Position numbers and translations under genes: made by a program | Assembly: GCA_034667525.1 (NCBI GenBank) | Contig: JAXDJO010000003.1 | Span: 124,001-188,000 of the forward strand | Direction: 5' to 3' | Length of the DNA stretch: 64,000 nucleotides | Origin: DATAPE01 sp034667525 | GTDB taxonomy: Bacteria > Actinomycetota > CADDZG01 > WHSQ01 | Notes under the pieces: model-generated | The model's database searches: none | The model's input: the letters and a program-made list of their open reading frames with translations, nothing else | What the model was told of the DNA's origin: nothing | Part shown: positions 8,870 to 17,877 of the stretch, one piece after another | Position numbering within the stretch: the first letter of the stretch is position 1 | Layout: every line of letters begins with the position of its first letter

Positions 8870-9478
8870 CTACGGGTGAAGCAAGCCCATCGCCTCAGCG
8901 CGGGTCGATTCGTTGTCGCGGAAGATCCCGCGGACCGCGGAGGTGATCGTGCGGCTGCCAGGTTTGTTCACGCCGCGCATCGTCATGCAGAGATGTTCCG
9001 CTTCGAGGACGATCAGCACACCACGGGGATCGAGGACCTTCTCGATGCAGTCGGCGATCTGAGTCGTTAATCGCTCCTGTACCTGCGGACGATGGGCGAG
9101 GAGGTCAACAACTCGCGCCAGCTTTGAGAGGCCTGTAATGCAGCCCCTTTCGTTAGGGATGTAGGCGACGTGAGCCTGGCCGATGAAGGGAAGGAGATGA
9201 TGTTCGCAGACGGAGTACAGAGGTATGTCGCGGATCATAATCATCTCGTCGTGCCCCGCATCGAAGATCACGTCCAGGACCTCTTCGGGATTTCGATGCA
9301 GGCCCCAGAAGAGCTCCTCGTACATCCGGGCGACGCGCGCAGGGGTTTGGGCGAGACCATCCCGATCGGGGTCTTCCCCTACGGCCTCGAGCACTTCGCG
9401 TATCGCGCTCTCGATCCGCGGTCCATCGATATCGGTTCCCGATACCCGCAGCTCCCGGATCTTCCCTTGCTCACTCAT
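8870..9478 (-). CDS. folE: GTP cyclohydrolase I
   Basis: Converts GTP to dihydroneopterin triphosphate, the first folate step. The 202-residue product has P-L-Y-S-V-C-E-H-H-L-L-P-F (zinc Cys and His ligands), a C-I-T-G-L-S-K-L segment, and a third zinc Cys at E-H-L-C-M-T-M-R-G-V. The start at 9478 (M-S-E-Q-G-K) is chosen because the family begins shortly before the helical E-S-A-I-R-E segment; the longer frame upstream crosses the intergenic repeat and ftsH. First of the folE-P-B-K run. Confidence 0.95.
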   Translation of the reverse strand: MSEQGKIRELRVSGTDIDGPRIESAIREVLEAVGEDPDRDGLAQTPARVARMYEELFWGLHRNPEEVLDVIFDAGHDEMIMIRDIPLYSVCEHHLLPFIGQAHVAYIPNERGCITGLSKLARVVDLLAHRPQVQERLTTQIADCIEKVLDPRGVLIVLEAEHLCMTMRGVNKPGSRTITSAVRGIFRDNESTRAEAMGLLHP

Positions 9479-9527
9479 GACGCGGCGCCAAGGACGCGTT
9501 CCCGTGGTGCATTCCAGGGGGAAGAAG

Positions 9528-9576
9528 GTTTTGTGGTCGCTGAGCCACCGTATAGGTGGCGAAGCTCGCAAAGAAT
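9528..9576 (-). repeat. 49-nt hairpin repeat, copy 2
   Basis: Second copy of the element at 147-195. Here the stem is a perfect 6-bp GCCACC/GGTGGC around GTATA. Read on the minus strand, the copy begins one base into the overlap with the ftsH stop codon and ends about 50 nt before folE. It is probably a transcript-end or attenuating structure between ftsH and the folate genes, or a small dispersed repeat. Confidence 0.7.
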
Positions 9577-11510
9577 CAGGCTTCTCCCAGCCGGGGCGTG
9601 GGGCGGGGCAGCGGGAGCCGTTTGCGCTCGGGGGTGACCTCCTGCGGCTCCCCTCCGTCGCGAGCTTCTCGGCGGAGCCGGGTCCGCTCGAGGGGATTCG
9701 ACGGGGACTGCTTGGCCACTTCGGCGAGGATCTCGGCCACTTCCTCTTTCTCCAGCGATTCCTTCTCGAGGAGGCTGGCAACCATGAGGTCGAGCTTCTC
9801 GCGATACTTGAGGAGGATCTCGCGTGCTTCTTCGTGGGCTTCCTCGACCAGGCGGCGCACCTCTGAATCGATCTTGGCGGCGACTGCGTCGGAGTAGTCC
9901 TGCACGTGACCGTAATCCCGCCCGAGGAACGGCTGCGATTCGCTCTGCCCGAGCGCGAGGGGGCCGAGTTGGGACATGCCGAACTCGGTAACCATCTGCT
10001 TCGCTATCCGGGTGCACCGCTGGATGTCGTCTTGCGCGCCGGTCGTGGGTTCGTCGAACACGATCTCTTCGGCCACCCGGCCCCCGAGAAGCATGGCCAG
10101 CTCGTCTATCAATTCCGAACGAGTCACAAGGAAGCGGTCCTCGGTAGGGAGAGTGAGCGTGTAACCGAGCGCGCGTCCTCGCGACACGATCGACACTTTG
10201 TGCACGGGATCGGCGTTTGGCAACGCGTGAGACACGAGCGCGTGTCCCGCCTCGTGGTACGCGATCACCTTCTTTTCCTTGTCCGAGATGACCCGGCTGC
10301 GGCGCTGGGGGCCGGCTAGTACACGGTCGATCGCTTCCTCGAGCTCTTCCATGCTGATCTCGGAACGCGAGAAGCGGGCGGCAAGCAGGGCCGCCTCGTT
10401 GACCACGTTTGCAAGATCTGCCCCGGTGAAGCCAGGGGTACGGCGCGCGAGCACCTCGATGTCGATCTCCTTGGCAAGAGGCTTGCCGCGCGTGTGGACC
10501 TTCAAGATCCCCGTACGGCCGTTGAGATCCGGGCGGTCGACGACGATCTGGCGGTCGAAGCGGCCCGGCCGCAGCAGAGCAGGATCGAGGATGTCGGGAC
10601 GGTTGGTGGCCGCGATCAGAATCACCCCACCCTTGACGTCGAAACCATCCATCTCGACGAGCAGCTGGTTGAGTGTCTGTTCACGCTCGTCGTGCCCTCC
10701 GCCCAGCCCTGCCCCCCGGTGGCGGCCGACGGCATCGATCTCATCCATGAACACGATCGAGGGGGCGTTCGCTTTGGCCTGCTCGAAGAGATCTCGCACG
10801 CGGCTGGCGCCGACCCCCACGAACATCTCGACGAAATCGGAACCCGAGATCGAGAAGAAGGGAACGCCGGCTTCGCCTGCGACCGCGCGCGCCAGCAGCG
10901 TCTTTCCGGTTCCAGGGGGGCCGTAAAGGAGCACACCCTTCGGAATCTTGGCGCCCATCGCTTGGAATTTCTGCGGAGCTTCGAGGTATTCCTTTATCTC
11001 TTGCAGCTCCTCGACGGCTTCATCCAATCCGGCAACATCGGAGAACGTGATCTTCGGTTGATCTTTGCTGACGAGGCGCGCGCGCGATTTCCCGAACGAC
11101 ATCACGCGGTTCCCCCCTCCTTGCATCTGCTGCATCATGAAGAGGAAGAACCCAAGGATGAGCAAGAACGGCAGGAATTGGAAGATGGCAGTTAATATCG
11201 CCGATCCCGTCTGGGGGTCTGCGGTTACTGGAACCTGGGCCTTCTCCGCGATCTGCGAATAGAAGGGAATGGTGTCCTTCGGCAGATTGAGCTCGTAGGC
11301 GCGGTGGTTCGTGAGCTCGCCAGTGACCTTCTCGTCTTTGGTGAGAAACTTGGCGCTCGCGATCTGATTCTGGTGCACGAGATCGACCCATTGATTGACC
11401 GAGCCGATCTGTAACGGCTTTTCGGAACTGTTCCGATACGCGTTGAATACCCAGACGACCGCGATAACGAGGATCAGATAGAAGATGGCGGACCGAAAGA
11501 TGCGATTCAT
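9576..11510 (-). CDS. ftsH: ATP-dependent zinc metalloprotease FtsH
   Basis: Membrane-bound AAA protease that removes misfolded membrane proteins and selected regulators. The 644-residue product has an N-terminal transmembrane helix (about 8-25), an extracytoplasmic domain, a second helix (about 108-128), the AAA module with G-P-P-G-T-G-K-T and the second region of homology, and the zinc motif H-E-A-G-H. The C-terminal tail is charged and low in complexity. It follows hpt by 45 nt, the usual actinobacterial tilS-hpt-ftsH-folE order. Confidence 0.97.
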   Translation of the reverse strand: MNRIFRSAIFYLILVIAVVWVFNAYRNSSEKPLQIGSVNQWVDLVHQNQIASAKFLTKDEKVTGELTNHRAYELNLPKDTIPFYSQIAEKAQVPVTADPQTGSAILTAIFQFLPFLLILGFFLFMMQQMQGGGNRVMSFGKSRARLVSKDQPKITFSDVAGLDEAVEELQEIKEYLEAPQKFQAMGAKIPKGVLLYGPPGTGKTLLARAVAGEAGVPFFSISGSDFVEMFVGVGASRVRDLFEQAKANAPSIVFMDEIDAVGRHRGAGLGGGHDEREQTLNQLLVEMDGFDVKGGVILIAATNRPDILDPALLRPGRFDRQIVVDRPDLNGRTGILKVHTRGKPLAKEIDIEVLARRTPGFTGADLANVVNEAALLAARFSRSEISMEELEEAIDRVLAGPQRRSRVISDKEKKVIAYHEAGHALVSHALPNADPVHKVSIVSRGRALGYTLTLPTEDRFLVTRSELIDELAMLLGGRVAEEIVFDEPTTGAQDDIQRCTRIAKQMVTEFGMSQLGPLALGQSESQPFLGRDYGHVQDYSDAVAAKIDSEVRRLVEEAHEEAREILLKYREKLDLMVASLLEKESLEKEEVAEILAEVAKQSPSNPLERTRLRREARDGGEPQEVTPERKRLPLPRPTPRLGEA

Positions 11511-11555
11511 CGTCGTTCAAGGGTAGCAGCCGCAGGTTTTACGAAAAGCCCCTCT

Positions 11556-12125
11556 TCACTGCGTTTCCGCATCTTCCGAAGGTAGGTATGCGGATTCTCT
11601 CAGCACTCCTATATAGGGCAGGTTCCGGTACTTCTCGGCGTAGTCGAGGCCATAACCCACCACGAAGACGGGGGGTATCTCGAAGCCCGGATACCTGACA
11701 TCGAGATGAACCGCTTGCTCGCCCTTCTTCCAGAACAGAGAGCAGATCTCGAGTGAGGCGGGGCGCCGCGCCTCCAAGTAGCGCAGCAGGTAGGAGATCG
11801 TCAAGCCGGAATCGATGATGTCTTCGACCAAGAGCACGTGGCGGTCCGTAATCTCGTAATCAAGATCCTTGAGGATGCGCACCACTCCCGAGGACTTCGT
11901 TGCCGAACCGTAGGAAGAGACCGCCATGAAGTCGAACTCGATCGGGAGCTGGATCTCTCTTGCCAGGTCGGACATGAAGACGAATGCACCCTTCAGGACT
12001 CCCACGAGCAACAGATCCTGGCCGCGGTAATCCTCGGTGATCTGCTTCGCCAGCGCGCGGATCTTGTCCTGGATCTCTTCAGATGTAACGAGGATGCTCT
12101 CGATGTCCTGATGGACTTCGGTCAT
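11556..12125 (-). CDS. hpt: Hypoxanthine phosphoribosyltransferase
   Basis: Salvages hypoxanthine and guanine to IMP and GMP using PRPP. The 189-residue product carries the PRPP-binding L-L-V-E-D-I-I-D-S-G-L-T motif and an early V-G-V-L-K-G-A-F segment, both typical of the family. ATG 12125 overlaps the tilS stop by 4 nt. Standard length and position. Confidence 0.96.
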   Translation of the reverse strand: MTEVHQDIESILVTSEEIQDKIRALAKQITEDYRGQDLLLVGVLKGAFVFMSDLAREIQLPIEFDFMAVSSYGSATKSSGVVRILKDLDYEITDRHVLLVEDIIDSGLTISYLLRYLEARRPASLEICSLFWKKGEQAVHLDVRYPGFEIPPVFVVGYGLDYAEKYRNLPYIGVLRESAYLPSEDAETQ

Positions 12126-13117
12126 CGCGGCATCCTACTCACCAACAGGCGTTGTCCATCGAGCGCGATCTCAACCCCCGAAGCCACCGCGAACCGCTTG
12201 GCCAACGAAAGAGATCGATCGGGGCTGTCGAGTGCGTCGAGAACCGCGTCGATCCCTCCGGAACGATCGCGCACCCTTCCCACCGCTCGTTCCAACATGC
12301 GCCGCCGCAATGCCCGCGGCATCGCCAGCAGCGATTCGAGATCCAGCACCACGCCCTCCTCGGTGCGGTCGGAGACCTCGTCGAAGAGTCGATCCGCCAG
12401 GAAGGCAAGCGCCGAAGCATCCTCTCCCGAACGGCCCCCCGATTCGGCCATCGCCCGGATAGCGCCGTCTCCGAATCGTTCCTCTATCAATGGGATCAGC
12501 TTGTGGCGGACGAAGGACCGCTCGAACCGGTCGTTCTCGTTGGCAGGGTCGTCACTGAACGACAGACCATTCGCCTCGCAGTACGAACGCGTTTCAGGGC
12601 GGCGGATCGTGAGCAAGGGCCGGATCCGATTCCCATCGGTGGGAGGGATACCAGCAAGGAGTTCGGTGCCTCCTCCATGTATCAGGCGCGCGAGCGTCGT
12701 TTCGACAAGATCGTCCAGCGTGTGGCCGGTCGCGATTTTCGTGGCACCGACGCGTCCGGCAACGATGCCGAAGAACTCATAGCGGAAGTCGCGGGCGCGT
12801 GCTTGCAGGTTGGGGCCTTCCAGTCCGGAGGCCCGAGCCAGGTGCACGTCGAGGCCCGCGGTGGATGCCTCTGCCGCCACCCGGGCAGCGATCCGGTCCG
12901 AGCCTTCCGACAGGCCATGGTCGACGTGCGCAACGACGAGCTTCGGCCCCAACGGCAGCCGTCTCAGCACATCCAGCAGGCAGGTCGAGTCCGGGCCCCC
13001 CGAAACTCCGACAACGACGGTCTCTTCCTCCTCCAACATCCGATAACGCAGCACCGCGTTGCGCGCGCGCTCGACGATGGCGAAGGAAGTTCCGTCTAGC
13101 CGACCCGCTTCAGCCAC
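12122..13117 (-). CDS. tilS: tRNA(Ile)-lysidine synthase
   Basis: Modifies C34 of tRNA-Ile(CAU) to lysidine. The product has the PP-loop V-G-V-S-G-G-P-D-S-T near residue 40, a G-H-T-L-D-D segment, and an R-P-L-L-T-I-R-R core motif; the C-terminal domain is short, as in many actinobacteria. The start is uncertain: GTG 13117 (used here) overlaps the upstream gene by 22 nt, while GTG 13171 would overlap by 76 nt. Confidence 0.92.
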   Translation of the reverse strand: MAEAGRLDGTSFAIVERARNAVLRYRMLEEEETVVVGVSGGPDSTCLLDVLRRLPLGPKLVVAHVDHGLSEGSDRIAARVAAEASTAGLDVHLARASGLEGPNLQARARDFRYEFFGIVAGRVGATKIATGHTLDDLVETTLARLIHGGGTELLAGIPPTDGNRIRPLLTIRRPETRSYCEANGLSFSDDPANENDRFERSFVRHKLIPLIEERFGDGAIRAMAESGGRSGEDASALAFLADRLFDEVSDRTEEGVVLDLESLLAMPRALRRRMLERAVGRVRDRSGGIDAVLDALDSPDRSLSLAKRFAVASGVEIALDGQRLLVSRMPR

Positions 13118-14193
13118 GACTCCGGAGCCCGCAACTCGTCCAGGGTTGGCAGGTTGCCCGGGTCCTCCCACAGGAGGGAGAGGCCGGCGAGCCCTGCTCG
13201 CTTCACTACTTCGTTGCAGAAGCTCTGCCCCAGCTCGTATTGCCGGAGTTTCATCTCCAATCCGATGACATGGTTAATGGCCCGCTGTATCGCCGTGGTT
13301 TGCGAGCGCCGGCCCTCGAACAACCGGCGCATCCGCTCGAACGAAGGGATGACTTGGGCTCCCACCGAATCCATGACGAAGTTGCCGTGACCTTCGACGA
13401 CAGCCATCAGGGCCTGCATCTGATTCAGGATCGAACGCTGTTCCTCGTTGGCGAGAAGGTACATCGGGTTCCGCTCCCCGGCCGGCACCGAGCGCGAGAT
13501 CAAACGGGTGCCGGCGGTGGCGAGCCGCTCGGCCAGTCCCTTCGCGTTCATCTCCATGGAGCCGAGGTAGGTGTGAACGAGATCCAGGAAGCGCTCTTTT
13601 AGCCACGGCACACCGGCGAATTGGAACCTGTGCGTTACCTCGTGCAGGGCCACCCAGAGGGCGAATTCATCGGGGACGAAGCCGAACTTGTGCTCCATCT
13701 CGATCATGTTCGGACCAACGAAGTAGAGAGCACCATCGTCTTCCGGCCCCGCCGTTCCGGTGCGGCGCGAGAAAGCGCGTGCCCTCACACCATCGGTGCC
13801 GGGCACGAGCAGATCGTACTGACCGAGAACACGCCGCGAGATGTACCCGAGGAGCACCCCCACCTCTGCGGAAACAACCCCGCGCTGCGCGGCTCGCACC
13901 GGGAGCGAGGCTTGATCCAGCCGTTGCCCGATCTTGTCGGCCAGCGGGCCCATCAACGCGATCATGCCCGTGATATTGGCGTCCGCCCACTCCGCCCGGC
14001 TGATGATGCCCCAGCGCACGGGGGCCGGCGCCGGGATCCCGCTGGCTTCCCCCACCAAGATCTCAGAGCGGGGCACGGCAGCATCGAGGTCACGTTGCAG
14101 GCGCTCCAGCAGCTCCGTTCCCTTCAGTGGATCCTCCCCGGCAACGCGTCGTGCCACCGATCGCGCGATCCAGGGCTCAATCAAACGAGACAT
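13096..14193 (-). CDS. DUF2342 zinc-dependent metalloprotease, F420-associated family
   Basis: The 365-residue product contains H-E-V-T-H (HEXXH) at about residue 185 within a helical domain and matches the family annotated in actinobacteria as coenzyme F420 biosynthesis-associated zinc metalloprotease. The role is unproven; the name comes from co-occurrence with F420. It precedes tilS-hpt-ftsH, its usual neighbours. No F420 synthesis gene is in the window. Confidence 0.88.
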   Translation of the reverse strand: MSRLIEPWIARSVARRVAGEDPLKGTELLERLQRDLDAAVPRSEILVGEASGIPAPAPVRWGIISRAEWADANITGMIALMGPLADKIGQRLDQASLPVRAAQRGVVSAEVGVLLGYISRRVLGQYDLLVPGTDGVRARAFSRRTGTAGPEDDGALYFVGPNMIEMEHKFGFVPDEFALWVALHEVTHRFQFAGVPWLKERFLDLVHTYLGSMEMNAKGLAERLATAGTRLISRSVPAGERNPMYLLANEEQRSILNQMQALMAVVEGHGNFVMDSVGAQVIPSFERMRRLFEGRRSQTTAIQRAINHVIGLEMKLRQYELGQSFCNEVVKRAGLAGLSLLWEDPGNLPTLDELRAPESWLKRVG

Positions 14194-14222
14194 TGGGGGC
14201 CGTGCCGCATCTGCGGCAGCGG

Positions 14223-14504
14223 TTAGACCTCCCCTCGTTGACGGGCGATGACGAGCCTGTAATAGAGCAGTGCGAGCGAAGCGAAGATCAGCAGCAGAAG
14301 AACGATGCTGATCCGTGCCATCTGGTAGGTCCAGGGGGGGCCGGGTGTGGGGGTCGCGGCAGGCTGAGCCTTGCCCCCACCCTTCGAGCTCTTGCTTTGG
14401 GCGAAGACGATCCTGGTGCTCGCATGCGCCACGTAGAGGGGGGCCCCCGCCACCACCGGGAGAACGAGCAGAGAAGCAAGGAGAATGGCCAGCCGTGAAC
14501 GCAA
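14223..14504 (-). CDS. Small secreted or membrane protein, unknown
   Basis: The 93-residue product has an N-terminal hydrophobic signal segment (about 5-22), a short Gly/Pro/Ala-rich linker (about 40-58) and one C-terminal transmembrane helix (about 62-82) ending with basic residues. No family recognised. It is 29 nt upstream of the DUF2342 gene on the same strand and may be co-transcribed. Confidence 0.65.
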   Translation of the reverse strand: MRSRLAILLASLLVLPVVAGAPLYVAHASTRIVFAQSKSSKGGGKAQPAATPTPGPPWTYQMARISIVLLLLIFASLALLYYRLVIARQRGEV

Positions 14505-14570
14505 TCCGACCCCTAAGTCACATTGTCCTGGAAACGGACGACAGGATATATGGAGAAACCGGCCCGGCTG

Positions 14571-14768
14571 TTAGCCGTTGCCCGGTGCCGGTTTGCGTCC
14601 GCGCAGGCGCGGCACTTTCATCTCGGCGTGCAGCCAGCAACGATCTCGGCGGTTGTACGTGGAGAGCTTCGTGTCACAACCGGGCATGCTGCACGTTCGG
14701 TCCTCCGGGAACGTCGCAGACGCCCGGGGCAGGCCCTGGGCCTTCGACCCTCGCAGGTTCTCACCCAT
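14571..14768 (-). CDS. Small Cys-rich (zinc-knuckle-like) protein
   Basis: A 65-residue product from ATG 14768, with AAGGAG 10 nt upstream. It contains C-S-M-P-G-C, then C-W-L-H thirteen residues after the second Cys, then a basic P-R-L-R-G-R-K-P tail. The C-x4-C-x12-C-x2-H spacing suggests a single zinc site and the tail suggests nucleic acid binding. The start is chosen over an upstream Met because of the ribosome binding site. It diverges from the MgtE-like gene, so the 88 nt between them probably hold both promoters. Confidence 0.65.
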   Translation of the reverse strand: MGENLRGSKAQGLPRASATFPEDRTCSMPGCDTKLSTYNRRDRCWLHAEMKVPRLRGRKPAPGNG

Positions 14769-14856
14769 CGCCGTCGATCTCCTTCCAGAACGGATGTCCC
14801 GGTGGTTATTCGTTGCGAGGGGCCCAAGTGGTTTGGAGTTTTCGAGCGGAAATAAC

Positions 14857-16194
14857 GTGAGCGATCCTCGGCGGCGCAGACGGCTGACACTGCCGCTGCG
14901 GTGGACAGGCCTAGTCATCAAGGCTCTTGCGGGCACCCCTCGGCTCGCTCTTCAAGGAACCGCACGGCTAGTGGGGGATCCGGCGCGCCAGGTGGTGGAC
15001 TACTGGGGCTCCGAGCGAGCCACCGTCCGGCAGGGGTTCGTAGCCAACTTCATATCGGCGCTGACCTCGCTGATCTCGGGCCTGGTGCTTGCGGGTATGA
15101 CCCACAGGCTCCTGCTGATCCCAGGCCTTCTCATCCTTATCCCGGTCTCAGTGGGCATGCGGGGCAACATCTTCGGAGCGCTCTCCGCCCGTCTCGGAAC
15201 CTCGATCCACACAGGTCTCTTCGAGATCTCCAGGCGACAGGAAGGCGTGCTCTACCAGAACGTTTACGCCACGACTCTCCTTACGCTAGGCACGTCGGTG
15301 GCGATGGGTCTGTTGGCTCGCTCGATCGCAAGCCTGCTCGGCCAGCACACCGTCTCAGTCTGGGATCTGACGGTAGTGGCCCTCGCGGGCGGAATCCTGT
15401 CCTCGATCCTGGTGCTGGCGTTCACGATCGTGTTGTCCATCGCCTCCTTCCGGAGGGGCTGGGACCTCGATTCGGTGGGAGCCGTCCTCATCACGGTCAT
15501 AGGCGATCTCGTCACTCTCCCTTGCCTGCTCCTTGCTTCTTATCTCGTCGCGATACGGATCGTCACGCCGGTGGCGGGCGGCCTGGCCGTTCTCATCGGG
15601 ATCGTCGCGATGGTGCGGGGCTGGACGACGATCCGGGTCGTAGCCCGGAGAATCGTGCGCGAGAGCTTCCCTGTCCTTTGCGTCGCGGCGGTTCTGGACA
15701 TCCTCGCCGGGACCGTCGTCCAGCCTCGTCTGGGCGGGGTGTTCACGCCCTACCCCGCCTTCCTTATCTTCCTGCCGGGCTTCCTCGAGAACACGGGCGC
15801 TCTCGGCTCGATCCTCGCCGCCCGGCTGGGGACCAAACTGCATCTGGGAGCCGCATCACCGAGCGCGCGCCCGGGGGCCGCCGCCCTTCTCGACGGCACG
15901 ATCGTGCTGGTGCTGGGGCTGTTCATCTATTCGCTGACCGCGGTGTCGAGCCTGTGGGTTGCTCAGATCTTTCACAAGGCCTATCCGGGGGCCTGGAAGT
16001 TCCTTGGAGTGGCGATGTTCGGAGGGATCCTCGCGATGCTGGTCGCGTGCGTGATCGGTTATTACGCAGCCATCCTGACCTATCGCTTTGGGTTCGATCC
16101 CGACAACCACACGATCCCCCTGGTAACCAGCGGGATGGACCTGCTCGGAGTTATCTGTCTCGTGATCGCCCTAGTCGTCTTCGCAGTAGCCTGA
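14857..16194 (+). CDS. MgtE-type divalent cation transporter, membrane part only
   Basis: The product (about 445 residues from GTG 14857) is two tandem MgtE-like membrane domains, each opening with the family pattern (P-G-L-L-I-L-I-P-V-S-V-G-M-R-G-N-I-F-G-A-L-S and the later P-G-F-L-E-N-T-G-A-L-G-S). The cytoplasmic N and CBS domains of classical MgtE are absent, as in archaeal and SLC41-like forms. ATG 14794 is an alternative start. The next gene encodes a PhoU/RCK_C protein that could be its regulatory subunit. Confidence 0.82.
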   Translation: MSDPRRRRRLTLPLRWTGLVIKALAGTPRLALQGTARLVGDPARQVVDYWGSERATVRQGFVANFISALTSLISGLVLAGMTHRLLLIPGLLILIPVSVGMRGNIFGALSARLGTSIHTGLFEISRRQEGVLYQNVYATTLLTLGTSVAMGLLARSIASLLGQHTVSVWDLTVVALAGGILSSILVLAFTIVLSIASFRRGWDLDSVGAVLITVIGDLVTLPCLLLASYLVAIRIVTPVAGGLAVLIGIVAMVRGWTTIRVVARRIVRESFPVLCVAAVLDILAGTVVQPRLGGVFTPYPAFLIFLPGFLENTGALGSILAARLGTKLHLGAASPSARPGAAALLDGTIVLVLGLFIYSLTAVSSLWVAQIFHKAYPGAWKFLGVAMFGGILAMLVACVIGYYAAILTYRFGFDPDNHTIPLVTSGMDLLGVICLVIALVVFAVA

Positions 16195-16214
16195 ACGGTT
16201 AGGAGGGAGCAACG

Positions 16215-17411
16215 GTGGATTCAGAGGGTCCGAATACGGTCAAGGAGTTCCTGGCCGAGATCAAAGATTCCTCAGAGCTGATGGTGGATCTGGCCTACGC
16301 CGCGGTGTTCTTCTCGGACACCGATCTGGCGAAAGAAGTCGGCCGCCTCGAAGAGCGGATGTTCGGGCACCTCCATCAATTGAGAAAGCGGGCGATCCTC
16401 GGAGCGCGCAGTCCGGAGGACGCGGAGCACATGGCGGGCGTACTCGAGATCGCTTCCGCAGTCGAGAAGATCGGTGACGCCGCAGAGGACATAGCGCGAG
16501 TGGTGTCGTCAGGATTGGGGATAGTCGACGATCTGAAGAAGGACCTACGTCACGCCGACGAGATCGTTTCACGCATCAAGGTTCGCGATGGATCCTCCGC
16601 ATCTGGTCAATCTCTGCGCGACTTGAATCTTCCGGTGGAAGCCGGGATGTGGATCATCGCGGCGAGGCGCGGCGGGGAGTGGAACTTCTCACCCGGCCCC
16701 GACTTTGTTATCGCGGGGAACGATTCCCTTCTCGTCAAAGGGCCAGAGGACGGCGTCGCCCTGATGCGCACGATCATGGGGGCTCCGGCATTACCCGAAC
16801 CTCCAGAGCTTCCCGAGATCGTGCTCTCCGATCTCGACCGCGCCGTAGACATCCTGATCGAGATGAAAAATTCGGCGGAGGTTGCAGTCGGGCTCGCGTA
16901 CTCGGCTCTGTTGTTCAACGACCAGGCACTGGCGGCTGAGGTTGCCAACCTCGAGGGCCGTTCAGATGTCCTGCACGACGAGATCGAGTCATGGGTGCTA
17001 CGAAGCGCGCAGGAGGCACGGGATCCCGATCAGCTGCGCGGGCTGATCAGGCTTGCTCATGCGACCGAGATGATCTTCGATTCGGCGCGCGAGATGACCC
17101 GTCTGGTCGAGCAAGGAGAAGAGCTTCATCCGGTGGTCGCGGCCGCGCTCGTGGAATCCGATGAAGTCGGGTACGAGAGCGTGGTGGCGGCAGGCTCCCC
17201 CGCCGACGGCAAGTCGATCAAGGATCTCTCGGTGGAAACCGAGACTGGCATGTTCGTTCTTGCGGTCGAGCGCGGACGCCGATGGAGTTACCGGCCCAAA
17301 CCGGGATTCATCTTCCAGGCCGGTGACAGGATCATCGCAATCGGGCCTCCCGAAGGCGGCGAGGAGCTCGACGAGCTCGCAGGCGTGCAACGAGAGCTGG
17401 CAGAGGCTTAG
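16215..17411 (+). CDS. PhoU-like/RCK_C tandem regulatory protein
   Basis: The 398-residue product is an internal duplication: a PhoU-like helical domain (about 8-110 and 205-310), each followed by a TrkA-C (RCK_C) domain (about 118-185 and 320-390). The RCK_C copies share the L-P-V-E-A-G-M-W-I / V-E-T-E-T-G-M-F-V pattern. RCK_C domains bind nucleotides or ions and gate transporters. GTG 16215 has AGGAGG ahead, 20 nt after the MgtE-like gene, so the two are one operon. It is probably the cation-sensing subunit of that transporter. Confidence 0.85.
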   Translation: MDSEGPNTVKEFLAEIKDSSELMVDLAYAAVFFSDTDLAKEVGRLEERMFGHLHQLRKRAILGARSPEDAEHMAGVLEIASAVEKIGDAAEDIARVVSSGLGIVDDLKKDLRHADEIVSRIKVRDGSSASGQSLRDLNLPVEAGMWIIAARRGGEWNFSPGPDFVIAGNDSLLVKGPEDGVALMRTIMGAPALPEPPELPEIVLSDLDRAVDILIEMKNSAEVAVGLAYSALLFNDQALAAEVANLEGRSDVLHDEIESWVLRSAQEARDPDQLRGLIRLAHATEMIFDSAREMTRLVEQGEELHPVVAAALVESDEVGYESVVAAGSPADGKSIKDLSVETETGMFVLAVERGRRWSYRPKPGFIFQAGDRIIAIGPPEGGEELDELAGVQRELAEA

Positions 17412-17454
17412 GAACCTCTCCAGCCGGGGATAAGGCAGATCAAAAGGAGGATCT

Positions 17455-17739
17455 ATGGCGAAGGATCGTGTAGTCAAACCAGACGGATCGGTGACGCAGA
17501 AGCCCAGCTTGTTTCAGACGGTCGGAGCGATGCTTGCCGGCATCCTTGCGGTGAAGGTCTCCACTTACGTCGTCGTGACGATGTGGCGCTTGGTGACCCG
17601 GGAGGACCCGCCCGACATCGACGAAGCCGTCCACTGGACCAAGAAGGCCGCATGGTTGGCCCTTATCGGGGCCGCAACGGGCGCCTCCCGCCAGGCTGCC
17701 CGGGAGCTGATCAAGCCCCCCACCACCGGGGCCGCCTGA
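17455..17739 (+). CDS. DUF4235 membrane protein
   Basis: A 94-residue product with AAAGGAGG in front of its ATG. It has two hydrophobic segments (about 22-45 and 66-82) separated by a charged loop with D-P-P-D-I-D-E-A, the DUF4235 pattern found widely in actinobacteria. Function unknown. It follows the PhoU/RCK_C gene by 43 nt on the same strand and may belong to the same operon. Confidence 0.8.
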   Translation: MAKDRVVKPDGSVTQKPSLFQTVGAMLAGILAVKVSTYVVVTMWRLVTREDPPDIDEAVHWTKKAAWLALIGAATGASRQAARELIKPPTTGAA

Positions 17740-17752
17740 CTGTTACCGGCGC

Positions 17753-17776
17753 GTGCCCGGCCCGGCTGGCCGGCAC
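17753..17776 (+). terminator. Hairpin after the DUF4235 gene
   Basis: GTGCC-c-GGCC pairs with GGCCGGCAC around a 5-nt loop with one bulged base, starting 13 nt past the stop codon. No T-tract. Likely 3' end of the MgtE/PhoU/DUF4235 unit. Confidence 0.45.
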
Positions 17777-17877
17777 CCGAAGCGAGCTATCCGCTTCTCC
17801 AACTCAGCTCTGCAGAACCGAGCGGTCAGGGGCCGAACTAGAGGGCTGACCTGCCGCAGCCTCAAGCTGCACCCGCT

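Noticed and set aside
14901..16202. 433-codon ORF inside the MgtE-like gene in another frame
   Set aside because: The translation is Arg/Pro/Gly-rich and hydrophilic, whereas the overlapping frame gives a clear polytopic transporter.
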